From positions 171,752 through 235,751 of the forward strand of contig JAUJOE010000003.1 in the NCBI GenBank assembly GCA_030447805.1: a stretch of DNA of 64,000 bases, given 5' to 3'. The position numbers and the translations under genes are program-made. Below, piece by piece: positions 51,761-61,631 of the stretch. The number at the start of each line of letters is the position of its first letter. The first letter of the stretch is position 1. The notes below the pieces were generated by a model. That model was given only the letters and a program-made list of their open reading frames with translations. It was not told where the DNA came from and ran no database searches. The DNA comes from Nocardioidaceae bacterium (GTDB lineage Bacteria; Actinomycetota; Actinomycetes; Propionibacteriales; Nocardioidaceae).

Positions 51761-52550
51761 ATGGCTTCGGAGCACAATGACGACCTGCGACTCGCTCATG
51801 TGCTCGCCGACGACGCCGATTCGATCACGATGGCCCGCTTCAAGGCGCAAGACCTGCACGTGGCCACCAAGCCGGACCTCACGCCAGTCAGCGACGCTGA
51901 CAATGCGGTCGAGGATGCCCTGCGGCGTTCGCTCGGTCGGGCCCGGCCCCGCGACGCCGTCCTCGGCGAGGAGTCCGGCCCGTCCGGCTGGGGCCAGCGG
52001 CGGTGGGTGATCGACCCGATCGACGGCACCAAGAACTTCGTGCGCGGCGTACCCGTGTGGGCGACGCTGATCGCCTTGATGGTGGAGGACAAGGTGGTCG
52101 CGGGCGTGGTTTCCGCGCGCGGCGCTCGGACGGCGGTGGTGGGCCGCCCGAGGCGACGGCGCCTGGACTGGGAAGTCGCTGGCCGCCGCGGCTCCTTGTC
52201 GGGTGTCTGACGTAGCCTCGCTCGGGGAAGCGTCGATGTCGTACTCGTCGGTGACGAGCTGGGAGGAGCACGGACGGTTCGACAACTTCATCGAGCTAGC
52301 CCGGCGCTGCTGGCGGACCCGCGCCTACGGGGACTTCTGGTCGGCGATGCTGGTGGCCGAGGAGCCGTCGACATCGCCACCGAGCCGGACCTCCAGCTGC
52401 TACGACATGGCCCCGCTGGCGGTGATCGTCGACGAGGCCGGTGGCCGGTTCACCAGCCTGTCGGGGGCCGACGGTCCGCTGGGCGGCGACGCGCTGGCCA
52501 CCAACGGCCGCCTCCACGACGCTGTGCTGGAGCTGCTGGGCCGACCCTGA
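51761..52550 (+). CDS. hisN: Histidinol-phosphatase (inositol-monophosphatase fold), frameshifted
   Basis: The start [20 protein letters not shown], with GEESGPSG and [20 protein letters not shown] (metal-binding DPIDGT motif), shows the IMPase superfamily; the ALALADDAD-type N-terminus is that of actinobacterial HisN. After frame changes near 52125 the rest is [40 protein letters not shown] and [21 protein letters not shown] short mis-framed stretch at about 52365-52400 should read a [10 protein letters not shown]-like segment. HisN makes histidinol in histidine synthesis. The 3' end overlaps the convergent membrane-protein gene. Confidence 0.85.
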
Positions 52551-53283
52551 GCCGGTGCATCAGCACAAGCAGCGACGGCGCGGCCAAGGTGGCGGCCAGG
52601 TCGAACCAGCCGTATCCCCCGGCGGCTCCCGACGGCGGGTTGCCGATGGAGACCAGCCCGGTCGGGTCGGTCGTTGCCCACGACCAGGTGCCGAGCGCCG
52701 TACCCGCGAGCTCGAGGTAGGTGACGACGAAGAACGCGCCCACATAGAGCCCCGGTGACGGACCCCAGCGCAGGAAGCCCGCCAGGCAGCAGAACCAGAA
52801 CGCGCCGAGTACGTCGGGCCGGTCGGCGAGCAGGACGCCGTACGCCGCGTAGCCGCCGCCGAGCACCAGCACCAGGTTGACCCAGGCCCGCTGGTACGCC
52901 GACACCAGCAGGGTCCGCCCGATGGCCAGGGCAGCCAGGTAGACCAGGCCGTGACCAGGGGGCACGTACATGGGCACGTTGTCGAACCGGTAGCTGTAGA
53001 CCTCGAGCGCCGGCGCGAACGTGTACTCCACGACAGTTGCGAACACCACGACCACTGCCGTCTGCACCCGGACCAACGGCGACTCCCGGGCCAGCAGCGC
53101 CAGCAAGACCAGCCAGGTCGCTGCCCCGAGGCCTCGCTGCAGCCAGCGACCGCCGTCGGCGTCGAGCACCAGCACGATGGTGATCCAGCCGATCACCGTC
53201 GCGACGATGGTGCTGGAAGACCACGCGGCCGGTCTGCGGCGCTCGGCGGCCACTTCCGGCGCGATCGTCGTCACAGCAGGCAT
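52450..53283 (-). CDS. Polytopic membrane protein of unknown function
   Basis: Starting at the ATG giving MPAVTTIAPEVAAERRR, it has seven to eight hydrophobic helices, among them STIVATVIGWITIVLVLDAD, VQTAVVVVFATVVEYTF, NLVLVLGGGYAAYGVLLA and WFDLAATLAAPSLLVLMH. Conserved-looking polar blocks are YSYRFDNVPMYVPPGHGLVY and ELAGTALGTWSW. I do not recognise a family with confidence. The last 30 residues (after LMHRLRVG) run antisense through hisN and are probably an artefact of a frame error; a stop in another frame at about 52558 may be the true end. Confidence 0.65.
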   Translation of the reverse strand: MPAVTTIAPEVAAERRRPAAWSSSTIVATVIGWITIVLVLDADGGRWLQRGLGAATWLVLLALLARESPLVRVQTAVVVVFATVVEYTFAPALEVYSYRFDNVPMYVPPGHGLVYLAALAIGRTLLVSAYQRAWVNLVLVLGGGYAAYGVLLADRPDVLGAFWFCCLAGFLRWGPSPGLYVGAFFVVTYLELAGTALGTWSWATTDPTGLVSIGNPPSGAAGGYGWFDLAATLAAPSLLVLMHRLRVGPAAPAQRRGGGRWWPARRRPADRRPPTGW

Positions 53284-53378
53284 CCTCGCAGGTTGTCCAC
53301 ACGACACCTACCGGCAGCACGCCGCGCGGGCTGCTGTCGTGTTACCGCCGCGCGCCGCCGGTCAGACGAGGAGGTTCG

Positions 53379-53813
53379 ATGCACATTAGCGACGTCTTGG
53401 GCACAAAAGGGCGACTCCGTGGTGACGACGTCCCCCGACACGACGGTGCGAGACTTGGTCGCCATGCTCGGTGAGCACAACATCGGCGCCGTCATCGTGA
53501 GCACCGATGATGAGCCCGTCGCCGCAGCATCGTCTCCGAGCGGGACATCGTGAGAGGGCTGGTCGAGGGGGTCGAGGTGCTCGACGCGCCGATTTCGCAG
53601 ATCATGACGACACACGTGCACACCGCCGACCCGCGCGAGTCGGTTCACGATCTCATGCGGCTGATGAGCGAGCACCGGGTGCGGCATGTGCCGGTGGTCG
53701 TCGACGGGGCGCTGCACGGCATCGTGTCGATCGGCGACGTCGTGAAGTCCCGCATCGGGGAACTGGAGTTCGAACGCGACCAGCTGTCGTCGTACGTCTC
53801 CAACACCCAGTGA
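53379..53813 (+). CDS. CBS-domain pair protein, two frameshifts
   Basis: MHISDVLGTKG, then after one frame change DSVVTTSPDTTVRDLVAMLG and EHNIGAVIVSTDDEPVA, then in a third frame IVRGLVEGVEVLDAPISQIM, HTADPRESVHDLMRLMSEHR and VRHVPVVVDGALHGIVSIGD. These are two CBS domains with no other module; the total is about 143 residues. CBS pairs bind adenosine nucleotides and regulate partners; the partner is unknown. An extra A in the run near 53401 explains the first shift. GAGGAGGTTCG precedes the ATG. Confidence 0.85.
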
Positions 53814-53846
53814 CCTAGCCCCACACCGGTCAACTGCCCCTGCCCT

Positions 53847-54364
53847 GTGGCCCGCATCTTCGCTGCTCTGCTGCTGCCCCCGACGTGTCGGCGCACCTCG
53901 AAGCGAGCACATCGACGGCGTGCGCACCGCTCATCCGCACCTGCGGTGGGCGCATCCCACCCGGTGGCACGTGACCTTGGAGTTCCTCGGTGAGTGCGGC
54001 CGCCACGAGGTGGAGCGACAGCTGAGACGCTGGGAGGTGCGAGCGTCGCGCTCAACGGCCCTGCGGCTCCGACTGCACGGCGCCGGCACGTTCCCGCGGC
54101 CATGGATGGCCCGGGTGCTGTGGACCGGTCTCTCCGGTGATGTCGACGACTGGCGCCGGTTGGTACTACCAGCAAGACCCACACGTGACGATCGCCAGGA
54201 CCAAGACACGCACCGATCTGACCAACCTGGTGGCGGAGCTCGGGTCCTATGCCGGACCTTGGTGGACCGCCACCGAGATGGCCGTTGTCGAGTCACATCT
54301 ACGCGGTGGCCAAGGCGCTGCTCCTCGCTACGAGCCGATGGAGGTGTTTCCCCTTGGCCACTGA
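53847..54364 (+). CDS. thpR: RNA 2',3'-cyclic phosphodiesterase (2H family), frameshifted
   Basis: The start is VARIFAALLLPPDVSAHLE from the GTG at 53847. After a shift it reads HLRWAHPTRWHVTLEFLGEC, with the first HxT (HVTL), and LRLRLHGAGTFPRPWMARVL. After another shift near 54165 comes QDPHVTIARTKTRTDLTNLV with the second HxT (HVTI), ending YEPMEVFPLGH. The two HxT motifs are the catalytic signature of the 2H phosphoesterases (LigT/ThpR). The repaired length is about 172 residues. Confidence 0.85.
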
Positions 54365-54434
54365 CCCGATACGTGCGGTCGCACCGGGTCGCCGTACGCT
54401 GTGCACAAGCAGACGTCCCCGAGCGAAGGCGCCC

Positions 54435-56657
54435 ATGAGCAAGAACTTGGTGTCGCGTGCAGCCGGGAACATGCCGCCCGAACTCGAGGCAACGCTCGAT
54501 CTGCTTTCCCAGACCATCGTGAACACCTTGGGTTTCGGGGTCGCCGTGGTCAACCTGGTCGGGCCCGACGAGACCCTCGAGGTGGTGTCGTGCGCGGGGC
54601 CGGCTGAGGTGCGAGAGCAGCTCCTTGGCCGGACCGACACCAAGGAGCACTGGCAGCGGATCCTCCAGGCGAGCGAGGAGTGGGGGCGGCTGCGGTTCCT
54701 CGACCACAACCTGGTCGATTTCGACGCCAGCGAATTCTTCATGTGGGTGCCCGACTTCGTCCCGTCCGACGAGCCGGATGCCTGGCATCCCGAGGACGCA
54801 CTTTTCGCCCTGCTCTACGCCTCAGACGGTTCACTGCTGGGCATCTTGTCGGTAGACCTGCCCCGCGACGGCAAGCGTCCCGACCAGATAACGCGTGACG
54901 CACTGGAGGGCTTCGCGGTCTCCGCAGCGCTGGCGATCGAGCACGCGACGCTGCGGTCTCGGACCGAGGAGTCCGAACGGCTGTTTCGGGGAGTGTTCGA
55001 CGCCAGCCCCTTGGGCATGGCACTGCTCGATGACCACCACTGCATGCGGGTGGTCAACGCAGCTATGTGCTCGATCCTGGGCCGGCCGGCCGCGGACCTC
55101 ACCGGCAACACATTGGACCCTTTCACCCATCCCGACGACCGCCAGGTCGAGGCCCTCATCGCCCGAGAACTCGTCCGCGGACGAAACGTCCGGGTCGAAC
55201 AGCGGTATTTGCGGCCCGATGGCTCGGTTGTTTGGGGAGAGCTAACGGCAACCTGCATCGCAAGCAGTGAGCGCGCCGTGATCCAGCTGCGTGACGTCAC
55301 CGAGCATCGAGAGGCGGTCGGGCACCTCGAGCACCTGGCATCCCACGACCCGGTCACTGGCGTCGGCAACCGCTCGCTGCTGCTCGACCGGCTGCACGAC
55401 GCGGTGCAGCGGCGGCCGCTGAACGGCACTCCGTTGGCGTTGCTCTTCGTCGACCTCGACGGCTTCAAGCGCGTCAACGATGCGCACTCCCCACGCCGTT
55501 GGCGACGAGGTGCTGCACTCGATCGCGCAACGGCTGTGCGGGGTGACCCGTGCCCTCGATACCGTGTCCCGTTGGGGTGGTGACGAGTTCACCGTGCTGG
55601 TGGAGGACCTACCCAACGAAGCGGCAGCCGTCGCATTGGCCGAGCGGATCGAACGGGCAGTTTCCCGTCCGATCCGCCTGCACGGCGACGAGTTCCGCGT
55701 CACGGCGAGCGTCGGGCTTACGTTCAGCCCGGCCGACGAAGTCATCGCCGCCAACGAACTGCTGCACAACGCCGACTCGGCCATGTACCAGTCGAAACGA
55801 CAAGGTGAGGGCCGCGTATCGCTCTTCGACGAGTCGTTGCGCCAAGCCGCCGACCGCAGGGCACACATCGAAGAGCTGCTGCGTACGGCGCTCACCAAGG
55901 AGCGGTTGGTGGTCCACTACCAACCGATCATTGCCCTGCATGACGGCAGCGTCGCCGCCATCGAGGCGCTGATTCGTCTGCGCGACGACGACCAGAGCCT
56001 CCTCTACCCAGTCGAGTTCCTAGGGGTAGCCGAAGAACTGGGACTCCTCATGCCAATCGAGAACGCTGCTTTGCGTGAGTCGTGTCAACAGGCACGAGTC
56101 TGGGAGGCGGCAGGCCATACCCTTCGGCTGTCAGTCAACGTCTGCGTCGGTCAGCTGGCCGATATCGACGCCTTCGAGGAAATGGTGCACAAGACGCTCG
56201 CTGACATCGAGCTGCCGGCCGACCGGCTCACGTGCGAGATCACCGAACACGCCTACCTGGACGCGAATCCACGCACCCTGCAGGGCATGCGCAGACTGAC
56301 CGCAGCGGGGGTCAGTTTCAGCGTTGACGACTTCGGCACCGGCTTCGGATCTATGACCTACCTGCGGTCCATGCCGATCCAGGAGATCAAGATGGACCGC
56401 AGCTTCGTGGCCCACGCACCCAACGAACCGGCCGCGGCTGCGATCATCCGGGCACACGCCATCTTGGCGAGCGAACTGGGGGTCCGTTGCATCGCCGAGG
56501 GAGTCGAGACACCCGAGCAACACGCGCTGGTATCCGCGGTCGGCGTCGGACTCGCGCAGGGGCATCTCTACCAGAGCCGATGGAGGCGGCCGACCTGCTT
56601 ACCCGTCTGCAGGAAACGGCGGGCATGCTGACCGGGCTGCATCAACGGACCAACTGA
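54435..56657 (+). CDS. GAF-PAS-GGDEF-EAL cyclic-di-GMP turnover protein, two frameshifts
   Basis: About 740 residues. A GAF-like sensor domain lies at about 20-170 (LLSQTIVNTLGFGVAVVNLV) and a PAS domain at about 185-290 (RLFRGVFDASPLGMALLDDH). GGDEF carries the intact signature RWGGDEFTVLVED, and EAL carries AIEALIRL, TCEITEHAYL, VDDFGTGFGSMTYL and AEGVET. Frame changes come from an extra C near 55490 and an indel near 56565. The repaired end reads PMEAADLLTRLQETAGMLTG, stop at 56655-56657. Both catalytic motifs look intact, so synthesis and breakdown of c-di-GMP are both possible. No membrane helix is seen, so it senses a cytosolic cue. Confidence 0.9.
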
Positions 56658-56910
56658 TCACTGAGCCAACCGGCCGGCCAGCCACATTTCTCGTCCCTTG
56701 CCGTTGAGCCGGGTTGACCACAGCGCTTCGCCGCCGTAACGTTTTTCCTGGTTGCAGTTGTACTGGGGTTTTCGTTTGACGCGACGCCCGCAGAATCTGA
56801 CAGCGGGCGCTATTGCTCACGGGAACCCAATCCCAGAGCCACAGTGTCTCGCCGTGACCCGAGGCGGCACAGTGTTGCCTCGTTCGGCACCTCTGTAAGG
56901 AGAAACACGC

Positions 56911-57114
56911 ATGGCTCAGGGAACCGTCAAGTGGTTCAACGCTGAAAAGGGCTTCGGCTTCATCGAGCAAGATGGCGATGGCCCGGACGTCTTTGTTCAC
57001 TACTCAGCGATCGACTCGTCGGGCTACAAGAGCCTCGACGACGGACAGCGCGTGGAGTTCACCACCACCCAGGGCCCTAAGGGTCCCCAGGCGGAGAACG
57101 TCCGCGCCGTCTGA
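56911..57114 (+). CDS. Cold-shock protein, CspA family
   Basis: A 67-residue single cold-shock domain: [40 protein letters not shown], with RNP1-like KGFGFIE and RNP2-like VFVHYS. It binds single-stranded RNA and DNA as a chaperone. The ATG follows GTAAGGAGAAACACGC, a strong ribosome binding site. About 250 bases upstream (56658-56910) hold no gene and could form the long structured leader seen in csp mRNAs. Confidence 0.95.
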   Translation: MAQGTVKWFNAEKGFGFIEQDGDGPDVFVHYSAIDSSGYKSLDDGQRVEFTTTQGPKGPQAENVRAV

Positions 57115-57134
57115 CGCGATTAGCTATCCCAGGG

Positions 57135-57160
57135 AGGCCCGGACCGCAAGGTCCGGGCCT
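57135..57160 (+). terminator. Rho-independent terminator of the cold-shock gene
   Basis: AGGCCCGGACC (57135-57145), loop GCAA, GGTCCGGGCCT (57150-57160), then TTCTG. A perfect 11-bp stem, tetraloop and short T-tract, 20 bases after the stop. Confidence 0.9.
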
Positions 57161-57174
57161 TTCTGCGCGCGGGC

Positions 57175-58085
57175 CTAGGCGAGGGTCGCGCCCCACCGGT
57201 GCTGGACCGACTCCCCTGGTTCCAGCACGATCAGGTGCTCCCCGGTGTTGAACCCGTCAGGTGGGCAGCTCATCGGTTCCACCCCCAGTCCCCGGCGGCG
57301 ACGGTCGGGTGCAAGGGCGTCAGCGGTGAAGACCTGGATGAGCGGGTAGCTCTCGTCCTGCCACAGCTGCGCCGTACGCCCGTCGGTGCCGTGCAGTTCG
57401 ACCGTCGCACGACCGTCGCTGCCTCGCAGCAGGTCAGCGAACGCATGATCCACCTCCAGGTCGCCGAGTGCCCGCGGACTCCGGAAGTCGAACGGCGTGC
57501 CGCTTACCGGCTCCTGCCCGGCGGGGAGCTGCCGATCCCCGGTCAGCAGGCGCGTTGCCGCCGGCAGTGTGAGGGTGCAGTCGTCAATGAGCCCGTTCCC
57601 AGGCGAGAGGTAGGGGTGCTGACCGCAACCGTAAGGGCAGGCCTCGTCGCCAATGTTTGTGGCGCTCGTGGTGACCACCAGACCGCCCTCGGCCACGGAG
57701 TACTCGACGTCGACCTGCAGCGCGAACGGGTAGCCGGTCATCGGGTAGAGCCGCGTTGTCATCACGACGCGGTCTGGGCCGCGTTCGCCGATCGAAACGG
57801 ACGCCACCGCAGCAACCCGTGGATGGCGTTGTGCTGCGCGGGTTCGGTCAGCGCGAGCTGGTGGTCTCTGCCGGCGAAGCGGTACCTGCCGTCGGCAAGC
57901 CGGTTAGGCCACGGGACCAAAACCGCCCCATGCGCTGCGTCGGCCATGGCGTCGACGTCGTACGGGTGGAGGACCGATCGACCGTCGACGTCGTAGGCGC
58001 GGATGCCGCCGCCCACCTCGACAACCGTAGCCACGTGGGCGCCCGACCGGATCTCAACTTGCTCGCCCGACGGCCTCACTCTCAT
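57175..58085 (-). CDS. Aldose 1-epimerase (galactose mutarotase-like), one frameshift
   Basis: It starts MRVRPSGEQVEIRSGAHVAT. The first part has VLVPWPNRLADGRYRF and HNAIHGLLRWRPF with a catalytic His. After a shift near 57795 it continues ASVSIGERGPDRVVMTTRLY, with GCGQHPYLSPGNG (catalytic His), IQVFTADAL and HLIVLEPGESVQHRWG. After repair it is about 302 residues. Family members interconvert anomers of hexoses. It is convergent with the csp terminator. Confidence 0.88.
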
Positions 58086-58196
58086 GACCGAACGGTACCT
58101 GGACCTCAGCCGCACGGCCTTCGGCTTGCGGCCGACGTCGGCCATGGCGGCGAAAACGGGTGGCGCCGGTCTGCCGGTCGGCTCCTACACTGCGGC

Positions 58197-59063
58197 GTGA
58201 TCACTCAGCCGCTCAGCTCAGCCGACACGGCGGCGCTGCAGAACCTGGTCGCCGACTGCCGCCGCGCGGGCGGTTTGCACGCCTACCCGCAGCCGGACGA
58301 CGTACCGAGTGTGCTTGCCCATCCCGCCGTCACTGCCAACGGGCTGGCCTGGTGGGACGACGAAGACATGGTGGCCTGGGCGTTGGCTCAGCCGGACTTC
58401 GGCAATGTCCTGTTCGACGTCGCCCCCATTTGCCGGGGCCGGCCCTTCGAGGACGAGGTGCTCGGCTTTACGCTCCACCGGTTGGTCGCAGCCGGCGTCA
58501 CGACGGCCGACACGCCGGTTGAGGGTGACGACACCTGGCGGCAAGACGTTCTCACCCGGCGCGGTTTCGAGGACAGTGGCGACTCTGTCGTCCATCTGGT
58601 GAGTACGTCGCCCGGCGAGCACCCGGCGGCGCTTGCGCCTCCCGGGCTGCGCGTTCAGGAGTTGGGCGACAGGGTGCAGGACTACGTCGACGCGCACCGC
58701 GCCGCGTTCGGGACGCAGTACCTCACACCCGAGGTCCGGCTGGCTTGGCAGGCCGAGCCCGGCTACCACCCGGCGCTCGACCTCGTGCTTGTCGATGACA
58801 GCGACCGGGTCCACGCCTTCGCGGTGTCGTACCTGCACGCCCACACCGGCGAGATCGGCACTGTGGGCGTGATCCCCGACCAGAAGGGGCGAGGGTTGTC
58901 GACCGTCGTCGTCGCCGCGGCTATGGACCGGCTGGTCGCCGCTGGCGCGACTGGCGTGACGATGAGCACCTCGAGCACCAACGCGCCGATGCTGGCGACT
59001 GCCCGCCGGATGGGTTTCACCGAGGTACGCCGCACCACCTGGTGGCAGCGCGGATCGATCTGA
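58197..59063 (+). CDS. GNAT family N-acetyltransferase
   Basis: The 288-residue protein has two GNAT-like halves; the C-terminal one has the acetyl-CoA loop GVIPDQKGRGLSTVVVAAAM and STSSTNAPMLATARRMGFTE. The N-terminal half (MITQPLSSADTAALQNLVAD) lacks a clear CoA loop. The GTG at 58197 is the only start after the divergent epimerase promoter. The substrate is unknown. It is followed by a hairpin terminator. Confidence 0.8.
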   Translation: MITQPLSSADTAALQNLVADCRRAGGLHAYPQPDDVPSVLAHPAVTANGLAWWDDEDMVAWALAQPDFGNVLFDVAPICRGRPFEDEVLGFTLHRLVAAGVTTADTPVEGDDTWRQDVLTRRGFEDSGDSVVHLVSTSPGEHPAALAPPGLRVQELGDRVQDYVDAHRAAFGTQYLTPEVRLAWQAEPGYHPALDLVLVDDSDRVHAFAVSYLHAHTGEIGTVGVIPDQKGRGLSTVVVAAAMDRLVAAGATGVTMSTSSTNAPMLATARRMGFTEVRRTTWWQRGSI

Positions 59064-59159
59064 CTCGCAGGTGATTGCCCGGCATCGCTGGATCACGCCC
59101 TCTGGACGTACCAGCGCACCGGCGAGGGACGGCAGCACCACGTGCCATCTCGTCGAACC

Positions 59160-59217
59160 CCTGACCGAAGTCCTGTTTTCAGCGCGTTTGACGGCGGATT
59201 TGGGCACTTAGGTCAGG
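59160..59217 (+). terminator. Hairpin of the CCTGACC/GGTCAGG family after the GNAT gene
   Basis: CCTGACCGAAGT (59160-59171) pairs with ACTTAGGTCAGG (59206-59217) except for one base. It is related in sequence to the hairpin at 60837-60896. Confidence 0.5.
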
Positions 59218-59410
59218 AGTTTGGTCGCGCATGTCGGTTTCCGAACTCCTAACGGCTGGCCTTGCTGAGCTGGCTGGGCCACCAGAACCGGCGATCGAGC
59301 AGCCCGACCAAGGCGGGCACTAGGACGCTTCGCACGAGGCTCGTGTGGCCAGTTGGCGGGAGCCGCCCGCCGTACCAGCTTCGCTGACGTCAAAGCCCCC
59401 GTGGGCGGCG

Positions 59411-59600
59411 CCTGGACAACGCCGCCTGGATTGGCACGTGGGACATCAATCTCCGGAAGGTGTCCTGCCCGGTGCACCTCTGGTACGGCGAACGCGACCA
59501 TATGGCGCCACCCGCCCACGGGCAGTGCCCTGCGGATCAGCTGCCCCAGGCCGAGCTGCTAGTGCTTCCTGTGAAAGATGGTCGTCATGGACGACGGCAC
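59411..59600 (+). pseudogene. Remnant of an alpha/beta hydrolase
   Basis: In one frame: RLDNAAWIGTWDINLRKVSC then PVHLWYGERDHMAPPAHGQ and ADQLPQAELLVLP. This is the region of an alpha/beta hydrolase that carries the acid residue (GERD) of the triad; the rest of the gene is missing or scrambled. DNA at 59218-59410 and 59601-59779 shows no other recognisable gene, although an open frame runs into the next gene's frame. Confidence 0.6.
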
Positions 59601-59779
59601 CCAGTCGGCTCACTCCGGCGACGACACACCGCACGGTTTGGCAACCAGGGCGCCACCCCGACCGAGGCGCTGTGCCTGTTCGGCCCCCAAGGCGAACGCC
59701 TCCACGTGCGCGCTCGCCCTACCCGCTCATCGAAGTCGCACCGCGGCCAGCCGAGCGGAACTCCACCGCGAGGCAGACC

Positions 59780-60772
59780 GTGACCGACTACGGGCATGAG
59801 CTGATGTTCGGCTCCTTCATCACCCCTACGGCGGCTCGCCCACAGCAGGCAGTGGAGCTGGCAACGCTGTCGGAGCAGGTCGGCCTCGATGTAGCTACCT
59901 TCCAGGACTATCCCTACCAGGCCGGCTTTCTCGACACCTGGACGCTGCTGAGCTTTGTGGCAGCCCGCACCAGCACGATCCACCTGTCCGCAAACGTCGC
60001 GAACCTGCCGCTGCGGCCGCCAGCCGTGCTCGCCCGGAGCCTGGCGAGCCTCGATCTTCTGAGCGGCGGCCGCGTCGAGCTTGGACTCGGTGCCGGTGCG
60101 TTCTGGGACGCGATCGAAGCAATGGGCGGCCCTCGCCGTACGCCGGGTCAGGGTGTGCAGGCGCTCGAGGAGGCAATCGACGTCATCCGGCAGATCTGGG
60201 ACGCCGACACGCGGGGCGGCGTGCGGGTCCATGGGGACCACTACCAGGTCCTCGGAGCGAAGCGTGGGCCGGCGCCACAACACGACATTGGGATCTGGCT
60301 CGGGGCGTACAAGCCGCGCATGCTGGCACTGACCGGCCGGCGCGCCGATGGTTGGCTGCCGTCGCTTAGTTACCTCAAATCCGGTGACTTGGCCGCTGGT
60401 AACGCGACAATCGACGAGGCTGCGCAGCGGGCGGGGCGATCGCCGTACGACGTCCGCCGTCTGCTGAACATCAACGGGCAGTTCCTCGCGTCCGGTCGCG
60501 GTCTGCTGCAGGGCCCTGCCGAGCAGTGGAGCGCGGAACTTGCCGACCTCTCGCTCAGCCACGGGATCAGCGCCTTCATACTCGGCAGCGATGAACCCGA
60601 CGATCTGCGTCGCTTCGCGGCCGAGGTCGCTCCTAACGTTCGAGAGTTCGTGGCGGCCGACCGGCGTACCGACGCCACAGCCGCGAACGACCCAGCGTCT
60701 CCGCCTCTGTCTAGAGCCGCGCCTCGATCCGCAAACACAGGGCCAGCCGCTTCGACAGCGTCACCGGAATAG
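59780..60772 (+). CDS. LLM-class (luciferase-like) F420/FMN-dependent oxidoreductase
   Basis: A 330-residue TIM-barrel flavoenzyme. The start GTG gives VTDYGHELMFGSFITPTAAR. It has SANVANLPLRPPAVLARSLA, SLDLLSGGRVELGLGAGAFW (a hallmark of the LLM family), RADGWLPSLSYLKSG and GISAFILGSDEPDDLRRFA. The C-terminal 30 residues are low in complexity. Some relatives use F420 in actinobacteria, but the cofactor cannot be told from the sequence. The open frame extends upstream over the hydrolase remnant; I reject that part. Confidence 0.85.
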   Translation: MTDYGHELMFGSFITPTAARPQQAVELATLSEQVGLDVATFQDYPYQAGFLDTWTLLSFVAARTSTIHLSANVANLPLRPPAVLARSLASLDLLSGGRVELGLGAGAFWDAIEAMGGPRRTPGQGVQALEEAIDVIRQIWDADTRGGVRVHGDHYQVLGAKRGPAPQHDIGIWLGAYKPRMLALTGRRADGWLPSLSYLKSGDLAAGNATIDEAAQRAGRSPYDVRRLLNINGQFLASGRGLLQGPAEQWSAELADLSLSHGISAFILGSDEPDDLRRFAAEVAPNVREFVAADRRTDATAANDPASPPLSRAAPRSANTGPAASTASPE

Positions 60773-60836
60773 CGGAGTCAAGGCGCGAGCCAACAGGACG
60801 AGTCGCGCCATGCGCTCGATCGCTCTGCCGCCAAAA

Positions 60837-60896
60837 CCCTGACCAATGTCCCCTTTCCAGCCCGCTCGCCGGCAGTCTCGAGCACTTCGGTCAGGG
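60837..60896. terminator. Hairpin between the LLM gene and the convergent NUDIX gene
   Basis: CCCTGACCAATGT (60837-60849) and ACTTCGGTCAGGG (60884-60896), two mismatches, between convergent stops. The arms are close to those of the hairpin at 59160-59217. Confidence 0.55.
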
Positions 60897-60926
60897 ATTC
60901 GGTAGCCCACAGCGGAAACGGCGCCC

Positions 60927-61619
60927 CTAGGCCGGGCGGAGCAGGGGCGGCATGAGCAACTCAGCCAGGCCGCGCCGGTAGAGCCGAGCGGGCCGGCCGC
61001 CGTTCCGGGTTGTCGTCTTCACCGTCGGCATCAGGAACCCCGTCGCTCCGGTGACCTTTCGGTGGAAGTTCCGCGGGTCGAGCGGGACGCCCCACACCGT
61101 CTCGTAGACCTCACGCAGCTCCCCCACGGTGAACTCTGGCGCGCAGAACGCCGTGCCCAGCGGTGTGTATTCGAGCTTCGAGCGGGCTCGCTCGACGCCG
61201 TCGGCGAGGATGACCGCGTGGTCGAAGGCCAGCTTCCCCGTGCCAGCGAGGACGTCGGCGACCGGCCGCCACGCCGCATCGGCGGCATCTGAGCCGGCCA
61301 CCGGGTCTGGGAGGTCGGGCCCTAGCGCGAGGTAGGCGACGCTCACCACGCGCATCCGCGGGTCACGCTTGGGGTCGCCGTAGCTGCGCAGTTGTTCGAG
61401 GTGTACCGGCAGATCGCTGACGCTCGTTTCCTCGGCAAGCTCGCGGCCGGCCGCGGTGTCGAGGTCCTCGTCGGGCTCGACGAAGCCGCCGGGCAGGGCC
61501 CATCTCCCCTTGTACGGCGCCCCGGCCCGCCGCACCAGCAACACGCACAGCTCGGCGTCTCTCAGGGTGAGCACCACCAGGTCGACGGCGACGGCGGCCC
61601 GGGGCGGTTCGTACGACAT
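60927..61619 (-). CDS. NrtR-like NUDIX regulator (NUDIX plus winged helix)
   Basis: A 230-residue protein. Residues 1-140 are a NUDIX fold with box GGFVEPDEDLDTAAG, RELAEETSV at about 44-67. All catalytic glutamates and the Arg are kept, but the final Gly is Ser. Residues about 150-230 are a winged helix (FTVGELREVYETVWGVPLDP, RNFHRKVTGATGFLMP, GGRPARLYRRGL), the layout of NrtR repressors, which sense ADP-ribose or related NAD metabolites. It is divergent from the SPFH gene, with two palindromes between, so it probably regulates that operon and itself. The ATG gives MSYEPPRAAVAVD; a GTG three codons upstream is possible. Confidence 0.88.
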   Translation of the reverse strand: MSYEPPRAAVAVDLVVLTLRDAELCVLLVRRAGAPYKGRWALPGGFVEPDEDLDTAAGRELAEETSVSDLPVHLEQLRSYGDPKRDPRMRVVSVAYLALGPDLPDPVAGSDAADAAWRPVADVLAGTGKLAFDHAVILADGVERARSKLEYTPLGTAFCAPEFTVGELREVYETVWGVPLDPRNFHRKVTGATGFLMPTVKTTTRNGGRPARLYRRGLAELLMPPLLRPA

Positions 61620-61631
61620 GGTCCACACCCT

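Noticed and set aside
57756-58196. Upstream extension of the GNAT gene through the epimerase
   Set aside because: It is antisense to the clear aldose epimerase. The GTG at 58197 follows the divergent gap.
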